DNA of 12,911 bases, taken from assembly GCA_004377275.1 (NCBI GenBank), contig SOIC01000056.1, forward strand, positions 1 to 12,911, written 5' to 3'. Origin of the DNA: Dehalococcoidia bacterium (lineage in GTDB: Bacteria; Chloroflexota; Dehalococcoidia; E44-bin15). Made by a program: the position numbers and the translations under genes. The notes beneath the pieces are model-generated. The model was not told the origin of the DNA and ran no database searches. It saw nothing but the letters and a program-made list of their open reading frames with translations. Every line of letters starts with the position of its first letter. Within the stretch, counting starts at the first letter, position 1. Positions 6,804 through 12,911 of the stretch are shown in pieces.

Positions 6804-7283
6804 ATGAACCTGGTACGTTGGGAGCCATTCAGAGACCTGGTGAGCCTTCGTCAAGCGATGGATAGGCTCTATGAGGAAAGCTTCGTAAGGCCGTCGCGCG
6901 CTTTGGCACTCTTTGGCGATGGGGTGCATGCGCCTATCGATGTGTATCAAACCCCCAACGAGGTGGTGGTTAAAGCCTCCCTGCCCGGGGTGAAGCCCGA
7001 GGATGTCGAGATAAACATCACCGATGACACCCTGACCATAAAGGGCGAGACCAAAGGGACAGAGGAGTTGAAGCGAGAGGACTATCTTTACCGGGAGCAC
7101 CATCATGGTAGCTTCGTTCGCTCTATAACCCTGCCTCATGCCCTCCAGACCGATAAGGCAGAGGCTACCTCCGAAGATGGCATCCTCACTCTAACGATTC
7201 CTAAGGCAGAGGATGCTAAGCCAAGGACCATCGAGGTCAAGGCCAAAAAGGCCATCGAAGGGGAGAAAAAAGAGAAGAAGTAA
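6804..7283 (+). CDS. small heat-shock protein (Hsp20/alpha-crystallin)
   Basis: The start is the ATG at 6804 (159 aa), 7 bases after GGAGGAGGT; a GTG at 6795 overlaps that site and is rejected. The N-terminus (WEPFRDLVSLRQAMDRL, 6-22) is typical of bacterial class A proteins. The alpha-crystallin domain spans about 43-135 and contains ASLPGVKPEDVEI (58-70) and the closing GILTLTIPK (126-134). The tail carries IEV (143-145), an I-x-I/V-like motif used for oligomer assembly, then a lysine/glutamate-rich end. The protein is an ATP-independent holdase passing clients to DnaK/DnaJ and Clp machines. It is transcribed alone, divergent from dnaJ-hspR. Confidence 0.95.
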   Translation: MNLVRWEPFRDLVSLRQAMDRLYEESFVRPSRALALFGDGVHAPIDVYQTPNEVVVKASLPGVKPEDVEINITDDTLTIKGETKGTEELKREDYLYREHHHGSFVRSITLPHALQTDKAEATSEDGILTLTIPKAEDAKPRTIEVKAKKAIEGEKKEKK

Positions 7284-7302
7284 GCCTTCCGATGGACTAT
7301 TG

Positions 7303-7339
7303 AAAAGGGGGGGGTGATTTCCGCCCCCTTTTTCTTTTT
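7303..7339 (+). terminator. intrinsic terminator after hsp20
   Basis: Twenty bases after the hsp20 stop, AAAAGGGGG (from 7303) pairs with CCCCCTTTT (7324-7332) across a short loop, followed by a T-rich tail to 7339. Read from the other side, the stem is flanked by A's and then TTTTC, so it may also stop leftward transcripts from the Nudix gene. Confidence 0.85.
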
Positions 7340-7453
7340 CGCTCTTTTCACACCGCGTCTTTAGGACAACGCAATGGTTATTTTTATTAAGCTCAAATGA
7401 TAGACCGGCCAGAGGATTATAATTTTTACCTTAGCTTATTCCAGACATTACGA

Positions 7454-8059
7454 TTAGTTCGAAAAAACCAGATCGAGGAACTGTTTGAGAATCCGCGCCG
7501 TAGCACCCCAGATCACGTAGCCTTTATAATCGAAGATGCTCGCCCTATATTGAGTTCCCTCTATGACATAGAACTCTTCCCGGAGGTTCTTTTCATCTAC
7601 AAGCGCCGATAGCGGCACCTCAATCAGTTCCTCTATCTCATCTTGGTTGACGATGAATTCATAGGGGTATGGAATAATACCGACGAAGGGGGTGATCAGG
7701 AAGTTGCTGGTGAGCGTGCCCATATTATCTAGCTCCCCTAGTATTTCCACATCCTCAGGGCGTACCCCGATCTCCTCGAAGGTCTCGCGGAGGGCGGTAT
7801 CCACGAGATCTCGGTCCTGCTCATGGCGTGCCCCCCCGGGGAAGGAGATCTGTCCCTTATGATGCTCCACTTTCTGGGTCCGCTTGGTGAGCAGGATATA
7901 GTATTCACCCTCCTTCTCATAAAGGGGGAGGAGCACCGCGGCGGGGGCTAATGGAGCATTAGTGGGGACAATTGTCTGCTTCTCACGCTGGGCGAGGATC
8001 TTTTTAATCTTATTGGCGAGCATTTCACTATCTTGCTCTGTCGATGGGCTATCTGTCAT
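7454..8059 (-). CDS. Nudix hydrolase, probable CoA pyrophosphatase (NudL/YeaB type)
   Basis: The product is 201 aa from the ATG at 8059; a GTG at 8065 is possible, and neither has a clear Shine-Dalgarno site. The CoA-pyrophosphatase signature is visible: LLTKRTQKVEHHKGQISFPG (56-75) runs into the Nudix box ending ALRETFEEIGV (89-99). The spacing between FPGG and RE matches E. coli NudL, and E92, E95 and E96 supply the usual metal ligands. Such enzymes split CoA or acyl-CoA into 3',5'-ADP and (acyl-)phosphopantetheine. The gene overlaps the upstream acyl-CoA synthetase by 11 bp and is third in an operon begun by coaE, which supports a CoA substrate. A general dinucleotide Nudix activity cannot be excluded. 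Confidence 0.88.
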   Translation of the reverse strand: MTDSPSTEQDSEMLANKIKKILAQREKQTIVPTNAPLAPAAVLLPLYEKEGEYYILLTKRTQKVEHHKGQISFPGGARHEQDRDLVDTALRETFEEIGVRPEDVEILGELDNMGTLTSNFLITPFVGIIPYPYEFIVNQDEIEELIEVPLSALVDEKNLREEFYVIEGTQYRASIFDYKGYVIWGATARILKQFLDLVFSN

Positions 8060-9434
8060 CGTCACGATTTAGATATTCGTAATATTGGTTGAGCCTGGAG
8101 AGGACGTTTAACGCCCGATCCATGGTCGGGTAATACAGTATTTTCCCTGTTCTTTCTAGCCAGCTTGCCAAGCCCTCCACATCAGTTCCATAGAGCCATA
8201 TAACAGCGGGCTTTTCAAATTTGATGTCGAGCACGACTGGGTCAAAGAGGATGGGCGCATATTGTAAGGGGAATCCGGGCATGATCATAATCACGCCATG
8301 TATGTTATCGTCGGCTAAAAATGTCTCCACTGTAGTGCGGATCACCTCAGGTAGGGGATGTCCGGAAATCATTGACGGAGGCCAGATATCGGCAGGGTTT
8401 TGGAAATCCTGCCATGGTGGGGCGATGGCATCCAATTCCCTCGAGCTCTCCGGTGAGAGCTTAGCCAGATCGAGGTTATGACGCCTGCAGGCATCGGTAG
8501 CCATAATGCCACCGCCGCCGGTATTGGTGATTATGCCGACCCCTCTCCCCTTCATCAACGGCAAGTGCAGAAAGGCTTTGGAGAGATCATCGAATTCCTC
8601 AGCAGTAGTCACCCGAATCACCCCACATTGCCTGAAAGCGGCATCGTAGACCTCATCTCGGCCAGCAAGGCTGCCGGAGTGAGATTGGGTGGCTTGGGCA
8701 GCTTCCTCAGACTGACCCGATTTTATGGCGATAATTGGCTTTTTCTTCGCTACCCGCCCGGCCACATCCAAAAACCTTCTGCCGTCCCTCATGCCTTCAA
8801 TATAGAGGAGGATCACCTTAACCTCGGGGTCATCCTCGAAATATTCAAGCCCATCGGAAAAATCGATATCACATGCATTTCCTATATCGATGCCTTTACC
8901 CAATATGGGAAATTTGGGCAGGCCGCCAAAAAACAACCCCGTCTGGCAGATAATACCAGTAGGGACCTTCTTCATATCCATCTGAACATAAGCAGAATTG
9001 AAGTTAATAAACGCGTTCGCTGTCCCGAAGGTGTTCGGCCCCACTATTCTGGCTCCGCCCTCCCTGGCGATGCGCACCATCTCTGCTTGCAACGCCTTGC
9101 CCTCCGCATCGCTATCGGCAAACCCCTGCCCCACTACCGTAATCGCCTTTATCCCCCTCTCGGTGCACTCTTTAACCAGCCGCGGAACAATGGAGCGCGG
9201 GGTTAATATCACGGCAAGGTCGATATCATCGGGAATTTCCTTTACACTATGGTAGCATTTCAATCCCAGAATCTCATCGGCAGCGGGATTCACCGGATAG
9301 AGCTTCCCCTTAAAGCCATACTTAAGTAGATGCTCGAGGACATTCCAACCCATTATACCGGTAGATCTGGTGAGCCCTACCAGGGCCACCGATCTCGGCT
9401 CCATGAAGAGCCTCATCAGCTCAACAGTATTCAC
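8049..9434 (-). CDS. acyl-/acetyl-CoA synthetase (ADP-forming), alpha subunit
   Basis: The start is the GTG at 9434, overlapping the coaE stop as GTGA, with GAGGA about 10 bases upstream, giving 461 aa. That is close to the separate alpha subunits of archaeal ADP-forming acetyl-CoA synthetases. Order: CoA-binding Rossmann domain (about 8-140; PRSVALVG at 13-20, YPVNP at 46-50), then two succinyl-CoA-ligase-like domains (about 155-285 and 295-455). SHSGSLAG (251-258) contains H252, matching the histidine phosphorylated in this family, and NTGGGGIMATDA (304-315) is also typical. The ATP-grasp beta part is absent from this protein and from the window, so a partner must lie elsewhere. Substrate is unknown; the reaction makes ATP from an acyl-CoA, or the reverse. 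Confidence 0.87.
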   Translation of the reverse strand: MNTVELMRLFMEPRSVALVGLTRSTGIMGWNVLEHLLKYGFKGKLYPVNPAADEILGLKCYHSVKEIPDDIDLAVILTPRSIVPRLVKECTERGIKAITVVGQGFADSDAEGKALQAEMVRIAREGGARIVGPNTFGTANAFINFNSAYVQMDMKKVPTGIICQTGLFFGGLPKFPILGKGIDIGNACDIDFSDGLEYFEDDPEVKVILLYIEGMRDGRRFLDVAGRVAKKKPIIAIKSGQSEEAAQATQSHSGSLAGRDEVYDAAFRQCGVIRVTTAEEFDDLSKAFLHLPLMKGRGVGIITNTGGGGIMATDACRRHNLDLAKLSPESSRELDAIAPPWQDFQNPADIWPPSMISGHPLPEVIRTTVETFLADDNIHGVIMIMPGFPLQYAPILFDPVVLDIKFEKPAVIWLYGTDVEGLASWLERTGKILYYPTMDRALNVLSRLNQYYEYLNRDDDR

Positions 9435-10036
9435 GAATAGACATTCCTCTTCTGGAGCATCCCCCAGAGCTCCTCCACCCTGGCTCTGACCTCGGAGAGT
9501 TCGCAATCGGTGTCGATTATTACGTCGGCGTGCTTTGCCCGCTCCTCGGCGGGGAGCTGGGAGCGGATGCGCGCCCGCGCCTGCTCCTCGCTAAGCCCGC
9601 CCCGATTTTGCAGGCGCTTGACCACCACCTCCTCAGGGGCGACAGCGACCCAAACCTCATCGACAAGGTCGGTCCAGTTTGCCTCGATGAGCACCGCGGC
9701 CTCCAGCACCACCACCGCGACCCCCTCACCCCTCAACCGCTCGATCTCCTCCCGTATCATCTCATGCATAAGGGGATGTACGATCTTATTCAGCCGTTCA
9801 AGGGCCTGGGGATCGGAGAAGACGATCTCTCCCAGCTTTTGGCGATCTATATCGCCGCTTTTCTTGAGGATTCCCTCTCCAAAGGCATCTCGCAGCTCTT
9901 GCCAGGCCTTTGTATACGGCTTATAGGCCTCATGGCCAATCTTGTCAGCATCGATTACCACGGCCCCCTTCTCGGCGAGCATCCTCGATATGGTGCTCTT
10001 TCCGGCAAGGAAACCCCCGGTAAGACCAATAACCAC
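9431..10036 (-). CDS. coaE: dephospho-CoA kinase
   Basis: CoaE phosphorylates dephospho-CoA with ATP in the last step of CoA synthesis. I chose the GTG at 10036 (201 aa), because AAGG lies 8 bases upstream and the product then begins MVIGLTGG like other CoaE proteins; a TTG at 10051 would add five residues. The P-loop is GGFLAGKST (7-15), with FLA where most have IAS. VIDADKIGHE follows near 27-36, and the acidic VVLEAAVLIE segment near 108-117 precedes the lid region RLQNRGGLSEEQARAR. The gene heads a leftward operon with the CoA ligase and Nudix genes and diverges from amrS. Confidence 0.93.
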   Translation of the reverse strand: MVIGLTGGFLAGKSTISRMLAEKGAVVIDADKIGHEAYKPYTKAWQELRDAFGEGILKKSGDIDRQKLGEIVFSDPQALERLNKIVHPLMHEMIREEIERLRGEGVAVVVLEAAVLIEANWTDLVDEVWVAVAPEEVVVKRLQNRGGLSEEQARARIRSQLPAEERAKHADVIIDTDCELSEVRARVEELWGMLQKRNVYS

Positions 10037-10108
10037 TTTTTCGACCTTCAAGATATGTTTCTTTCGAACAAGGCGATGTTTGAGATGAGGAAAAAAACGT
10101 ACGGAACA

Positions 10109-10137
10109 AGTCTACCAACTTGAGGTAGGGCAGTCAA
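10109..10137 (-). promoter_or_regulatory. sigma70-type promoter of the coaE operon
   Basis: On the minus strand TTGACT (10132-10137, five of six consensus bases) and TAGACT (10109-10114, four of six) are separated by 17 bp. Transcription would begin near 10102, about 65 bases before the coaE start. Confidence 0.6.
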
Positions 10138-10158
10138 GTAAACGCGGGGTTGCACCCC
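10118..10158. promoter_or_regulatory. two inverted repeats between the coaE and amrS promoters
   Basis: ACTTGA (10118-10123) and TCAAGT (10134-10139) form a perfect inverted repeat with a 10-base spacer lying over the coaE -35 box. It resembles the HAIR operator of HspR but has one spacer base fewer and lacks the inner GT/AC. GGGGT-TGC-ACCCC (10146-10158) is a second palindrome lying over the amrS -35. Either could be an operator for divergent control. Confidence 0.35.
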
Positions 10159-10177
10159 ATCACAAATATGCTAGAAT
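10150..10177 (+). promoter_or_regulatory. probable promoter of the amrS-amrB-amrA operon
   Basis: TAGAAT (10172-10177, five of six) is preceded by TTGCAC (10150-10155, a weak -35) at 16 bp. Initiation near 10184 would leave a leader of only about a dozen bases before the amrS start. Confidence 0.5.
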
Positions 10178-10196
10178 ACGGGAAGGGAGGATGGAG

Positions 10197-11225
10197 ATGC
10201 GGGAGGCGTTGCTCTACGAGAAACTCCCTGGCTCCCGGGTTAGGTGCCATACCTGCCAGTGGCAATGCACTATTGGCCCAGGCAAGCTTGGTGTATGCCG
10301 GATGTATCAGAACAACGATGGTGTCCTCTATACCTTGAACTATGCCGAGGTCTCATCGGTGGGCGTGGACCCCATAGAGAAGAAGCCCCTGTTCCACTTC
10401 TTCCCAGGAAGTTTGGTCTATTCCCTGGGCACCTGGGGTTGCAATTTTCATTGCAAGCACTGCCAGAACTGGCAGATTTCCTGCGCCGACCCTGCATTTT
10501 TAGAGCGGTCACGGACCATCTCTCCGCAGGATGCCGTTGCCGTGGCTGAGCGGGAGCGCTGCCAGGGCATCGCCTGGACCTACAACGAGCCTACCATATG
10601 GTTTGAGTACACCCTCGATTCAGCGAAGCTGGCCAAGGAGCACGACCTCTACACCGTCTATGTGACCAATGGCTATATCACCCCAGAGGCTCTAGACATG
10701 ATCGGTCCCTATCTTGACGGCTATTGCGTTGATGTAAAGGGGTTCACCGATCGCTTATACCGGGAGCTGGCCAAAGTCCCTCGGTGGCGTGGCATCCTCG
10801 AGGTGACCGAGCGGGCTAAGCATAAATGGGGGATGCATGTTGAGGTGGTAACCAATGTGATCCCCACGATGAACGATGACGAGGAGCAGCTTGAGGGCAT
10901 CGCCACCTGGATTCGCGATAAGCTTGGGGAATTGACCCCCTGGCATGTCACCCGCTTTTACCCTCAGCATCAGATGCTTAACCTGCCGCCCACTCCAGTA
11001 GACACCCTGGAGCATGCCCACGACATCGGCAAAAGGGTGGGGCTGCGCTTTGTTTATACCGGCAATGTCCCCGGTCATGAGAATGAGAACACTATCTGCT
11101 ACTCCTGTGGCAACCTGATTGTCGGCAGGATGGGCTATCATACCAGTGTCGTTGGTCTGGAGGAATCCAGGTGCCGCTTTTGCGGAGCCGACCTCTACAT
11201 GAGGACGGGGAGGAGGTCACAATGA
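10197..11225 (+). CDS. amrS: radical SAM enzyme of the AMMECR1/MEMO/radical-SAM set (AmrS)
   Basis: The start is the ATG at 10197 (342 aa), 6 bases after GGGAGG; the ATG at 10191 abuts that site and is less likely. The radical SAM core carries the CX3CX2C motif CNFHCKHC (C82, C86, C89), which binds a 4Fe-4S cluster and S-adenosylmethionine, followed by TYNEPTIWFEY and a TIM-barrel body. Extra cysteines flank it: C17, C20, C24 and C34 before the core, and C301/C304 with C326/C329 at the end, the latter like a zinc ribbon or second cluster site. The family resembles pyruvate formate-lyase activating enzymes but has its own subfamily tied to AmrA and AmrB. The stop overlaps amrB as ATGA. The substrate is not known to me. 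Confidence 0.93.
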   Translation: MREALLYEKLPGSRVRCHTCQWQCTIGPGKLGVCRMYQNNDGVLYTLNYAEVSSVGVDPIEKKPLFHFFPGSLVYSLGTWGCNFHCKHCQNWQISCADPAFLERSRTISPQDAVAVAERERCQGIAWTYNEPTIWFEYTLDSAKLAKEHDLYTVYVTNGYITPEALDMIGPYLDGYCVDVKGFTDRLYRELAKVPRWRGILEVTERAKHKWGMHVEVVTNVIPTMNDDEEQLEGIATWIRDKLGELTPWHVTRFYPQHQMLNLPPTPVDTLEHAHDIGKRVGLRFVYTGNVPGHENENTICYSCGNLIVGRMGYHTSVVGLEESRCRFCGADLYMRTGRRSQ

Positions 11226-12031
11226 TAAGGAATCCGGTTGTCTCAGGGCAGTTTTATCCGGGATCAGCTTCTACGTTGGAGGAGCAGATTAAGCAGTTTA
11301 TTGATGAAGGGGCACCGAAAGAAGAGGTGCTCGGTCTGGTTTCACCACACGCAGGATATGTGTACTCAGGGCCGGTGGCGGGGGCGGTGATATCCAGGAT
11401 TGAATTCAAAGATACATTTGTTATTATGGGCCCCAACCATACCGGTTTAGGGCAACCCTTTAGTATTATGACGGAAGGGACTTGGAGGACACCACTGGGG
11501 GAGGTGGAGATCGATTCAGCACTTGCCAAGAAGATTTTGGAGGCATCGCCCCCTTTGAAGGAGGACCATGTAGCCCATTTAGAGGAACACTCCATTGAGG
11601 TTCAGCTACCGTTTTTGCAGTACTTTAAGCCGGACGTGAAGATAGTGCCTATTGTGCTCACCCATGCTACTGGTGCCACCTATAAGGAGATTGGGAAGGG
11701 GATCGCCGAGGCGATCAAAGATTTAAAGCGAGAGGCGGTAGTCATGGCCAGCAGCGACATGACCCACTATGAGAATCAGGAATCTGCCAATACGAAGGAT
11801 AATCTGGCTATAGAAGCGATGCTGGAGTTGAATGAAGACGAGCTGCTAAAGCGAGTCGCCGAGTACCACATCACGATGTGTGGCTATGCGCCGGCGGTTG
11901 CTCTCCTTTCCGCCTGTAAGGAATTGGGTGCGAGGCAGGCGGAGTTGGTGAGGTACCAGACGAGCGGCGACATAACCGGCGATTATCGCAGTGTGGTGGG
12001 CTATGCTGGCGTAATAATAAAGAGGGGGTGA
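11222..12031 (+). CDS. amrB: MEMO1-family protein AmrB
   Basis: The start is the ATG at 11222 (269 aa), with GGGAGGAGGT ending 4 bases upstream inside amrS and a 4-bp ATGA overlap. The fold is that of MEMO proteins, related to class III extradiol ring-cleavage dioxygenases. Hallmarks are NPVVSGQFYPGS (4-15), SPHAGYVYSG (41-50), GPNHTG (70-75), SSDMTHY (177-183) and MCGYAP (219-224). H43, H73 and C220 match the metal-binding H49, H81 and C244 of human MEMO1, so the site looks intact. The bacterial role is unknown. The overlap with the radical SAM gene implies tightly linked production, and possibly a shared substrate or complex. Confidence 0.95.
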   Translation: MIRNPVVSGQFYPGSASTLEEQIKQFIDEGAPKEEVLGLVSPHAGYVYSGPVAGAVISRIEFKDTFVIMGPNHTGLGQPFSIMTEGTWRTPLGEVEIDSALAKKILEASPPLKEDHVAHLEEHSIEVQLPFLQYFKPDVKIVPIVLTHATGATYKEIGKGIAEAIKDLKREAVVMASSDMTHYENQESANTKDNLAIEAMLELNEDELLKRVAEYHITMCGYAPAVALLSACKELGARQAELVRYQTSGDITGDYRSVVGYAGVIIKRG

Positions 12032-12035
12032 TGAA

Positions 12036-12539
12036 ATGCACCCACTGGTGAAACTGGCCAAGGAAACCATCGAGAGCTACGTGCGCGATAGGACCATTCC
12101 CCGGCCCAAGGAGCTAACGCCGGAGATGATGGAGCGCGCCGGGGTATTTGTTTCGCTGAAGGTTGGTGGCTTGCTCCGGGGCTGCATCGGCACCTATGAG
12201 CCGGCGAAGGCAAATGTCGCTGAGGAGGTAATCACCAATGCCATAAGCTCGGCCACCCGCGACCCTCGCTTTCCCCCGGTAACCCCTGGCGAGCTGGCTG
12301 AACTGGATTACAGCGTCGATGTCCTCACCACGCCCGAGCCGGTGGCGGGTGAGGCTGAGCTTGACCCTAAGAGATACGGCCTCATCGTTGAGAGCGGAGC
12401 GAGAAAAGGGCTGCTGCTCCCCGACCTTGAGGGAGTGGATTCGGTAGCGCGCCAGATCGAGATCTGCCGCTCCAAGGCAGGCATCCTGCCACACCAGCCG
12501 GTGCAGCTATACCGGTTTGAGGTGAAGAGGTACATATAG
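12036..12539 (+). CDS. amrA: AMMECR1-domain protein AmrA
   Basis: The 167-aa product is a single complete AMMECR1 domain, usual for prokaryotic members. The signature LRGCIG occupies residues 47-52, with C50 in the conserved motif. SATRDPRFPPV (72-82) and GLLLPDL (125-131) are further family landmarks. The ATG lies 4 bp after the amrB stop, with AGGGGGTG overlapping that stop, so the three genes form one transcript. The human homologue is linked to an X-linked syndrome (Alport, midface hypoplasia, elliptocytosis). No enzymatic activity is firmly assigned that I know of. The conserved cysteine and the radical SAM neighbour suggest it may be the acceptor or scaffold of a modification, which is only inference. 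Confidence 0.95.
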   Translation: MHPLVKLAKETIESYVRDRTIPRPKELTPEMMERAGVFVSLKVGGLLRGCIGTYEPAKANVAEEVITNAISSATRDPRFPPVTPGELAELDYSVDVLTTPEPVAGEAELDPKRYGLIVESGARKGLLLPDLEGVDSVARQIEICRSKAGILPHQPVQLYRFEVKRYI

Positions 12540-12544
12540 TAACC

Positions 12545-12639
12545 TTAATCCATGAGTTCAGATTTAACAGGCCTCCCCATGGGTGATAATCCAAGCGAAT
12601 CAGCTTAGCTTTCCGTTCGACTCTCTATTCATGGATTAA
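12545..12639. repeat. 11-bp inverted repeat downstream of amrA
   Basis: TTAATCCATGA (12545-12555) is matched exactly by its reverse complement (12629-12639), enclosing 73 bp without a gene. A short CCCATGGG palindrome lies inside, near 12577-12584. No T-run follows, so it is not an obvious terminator; it could be a long-range stem in the amr transcript or the ends of a small decayed element. Confidence 0.4.
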
Positions 12640-12657
12640 AGGGTCACAGATTATGGG

Positions 12658-12737
12658 GTCATCATCCGGCTTGACCGGATGATCCAGGAAGCATGCTGAG
12701 ACAATCCCTGGATTGCCCGATCAAGTCGGGCAATGAC
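12658..12737. repeat. composite palindromic repeat with two mirrored hairpins
   Basis: Two 31-bp arms (12658-12688 and 12707-12737) are imperfect reverse complements separated by 18 bp. Each arm holds its own 8-bp hairpin: TCATCCGG/CCGGATGA with loop CTTGA, and TTGCCCGA/TCGGGCAA with loop TCAAG. The loops are complementary to each other. Bases that differ between arms are compensated within each hairpin. This is a repetitive extragenic palindrome or MITE-like unit of a type common in bacterial genomes; its usual spurious translation contains ARLDRAIQ. Confidence 0.7.
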
Positions 12738-12820
12738 ATATACGGTGGAAATCGAGCAGTCTTCTCTTTCGACCCACAGATTAAGGTAGTTAACGTGAAT
12801 GAGATTGCTGAAAAAGAGGT

Positions 12821-12911
12821 GCCCCGATATAATCGGGGCCGGGGGTCTGGGGGCATCCCCCAGCTTTAAAAAGTCCCCCAAGATTGGGGGATTTAGGGGG
12901 TTGATTGAGAC
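12821..12911. repeat. cluster of three G/C-rich hairpins, possible leftward terminator, continuing past the window edge
   Basis: Three stems follow one another: GCCCCGAT/ATCGGGGC (12821-12839, loop ATA), CTGGGGG/CCCCCAG (12847-12863, loop CAT), and TCCCCCAA/TTGGGGGA (12874-12891, loop GA, extendable to 11 pairs with one wobble). On the minus strand the last stem is followed by CTTTTT, so it could terminate a leftward gene beyond the window. On the plus strand only CTTTAAAAAG follows the second stem, a poor terminator. The region looks like a dispersed repeat. Confidence 0.55.

Noticed and set aside
8478..9206. 242-codon plus-strand frame opposite the CoA ligase gene
   Set aside because: It lies antisense to the alpha-subunit domains with their catalytic-histidine motif and has no support of its own.
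12651..12881. 76-codon minus-strand frame containing VIARLDRAIQ
   Set aside because: That peptide is the usual chance translation of the palindromic repeat; the frame simply reads through repeats and hairpins, without a ribosome site.

Overview
This window reads as a housekeeping segment of a bacterial chromosome with moderate-to-high GC. It most likely comes from an anaerobic, uncultured Chloroflexota-like organism (Dehalococcoidia-type). That assignment is an inference from gene content: an HspR-type heat-shock regulator, ClpC with a single coiled-coil insertion, a free-standing ADP-forming acyl-CoA synthetase alpha subunit, a complete AMMECR1/MEMO/radical-SAM gene set and dispersed palindromic repeats. 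There is no rRNA or marker gene to fix the taxonomy, and no tRNA, rRNA, CRISPR array, transposase or phage gene was seen.

Left block (1-2158, minus strand): the first 17 codons of ispF at the window edge, a 116-bp gap with a tandem A/G-rich repeat and a possible 24-codon small ORF, ispD, and a membrane-anchored PIN-TRAM protein (YacL type) ending 3 bp before ispD. About 420 bp of repeat-rich DNA lies upstream. This is the MEP isoprenoid precursor block, in the yacL-ispD-ispF order known from Bacillus.

Stress block (2159-7340): a leftward run dnaJ > hspR > clpC > DedA/VTT membrane protein, and a divergent small heat-shock gene hsp20 with its own terminator. The 145-bp dnaJ/hsp20 gap holds two sigma70-type promoters facing away from each other. 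The dnaJ promoter matches the consensus perfectly, and TTGTCAA-like half-sites overlie both -35 boxes.

CoA block (7454-10036, minus strand): coaE (last step of CoA synthesis) > ADP-forming acyl-CoA synthetase alpha subunit > Nudix CoA pyrophosphatase, all overlapping by a few bases. Synthesis, use and breakdown of CoA appear to be co-transcribed.

AMMECR1/MEMO/radical-SAM block (10197-12539, plus strand): amrS > amrB > amrA in a tight operon, divergent from coaE. The three proteins are conserved together in many archaea and bacteria, and I know of no settled function for the set. This is the part of the window most likely to hold undescribed biology. The last 370 bp (12540-12911) carry no gene, only a dense set of palindromic repeats.
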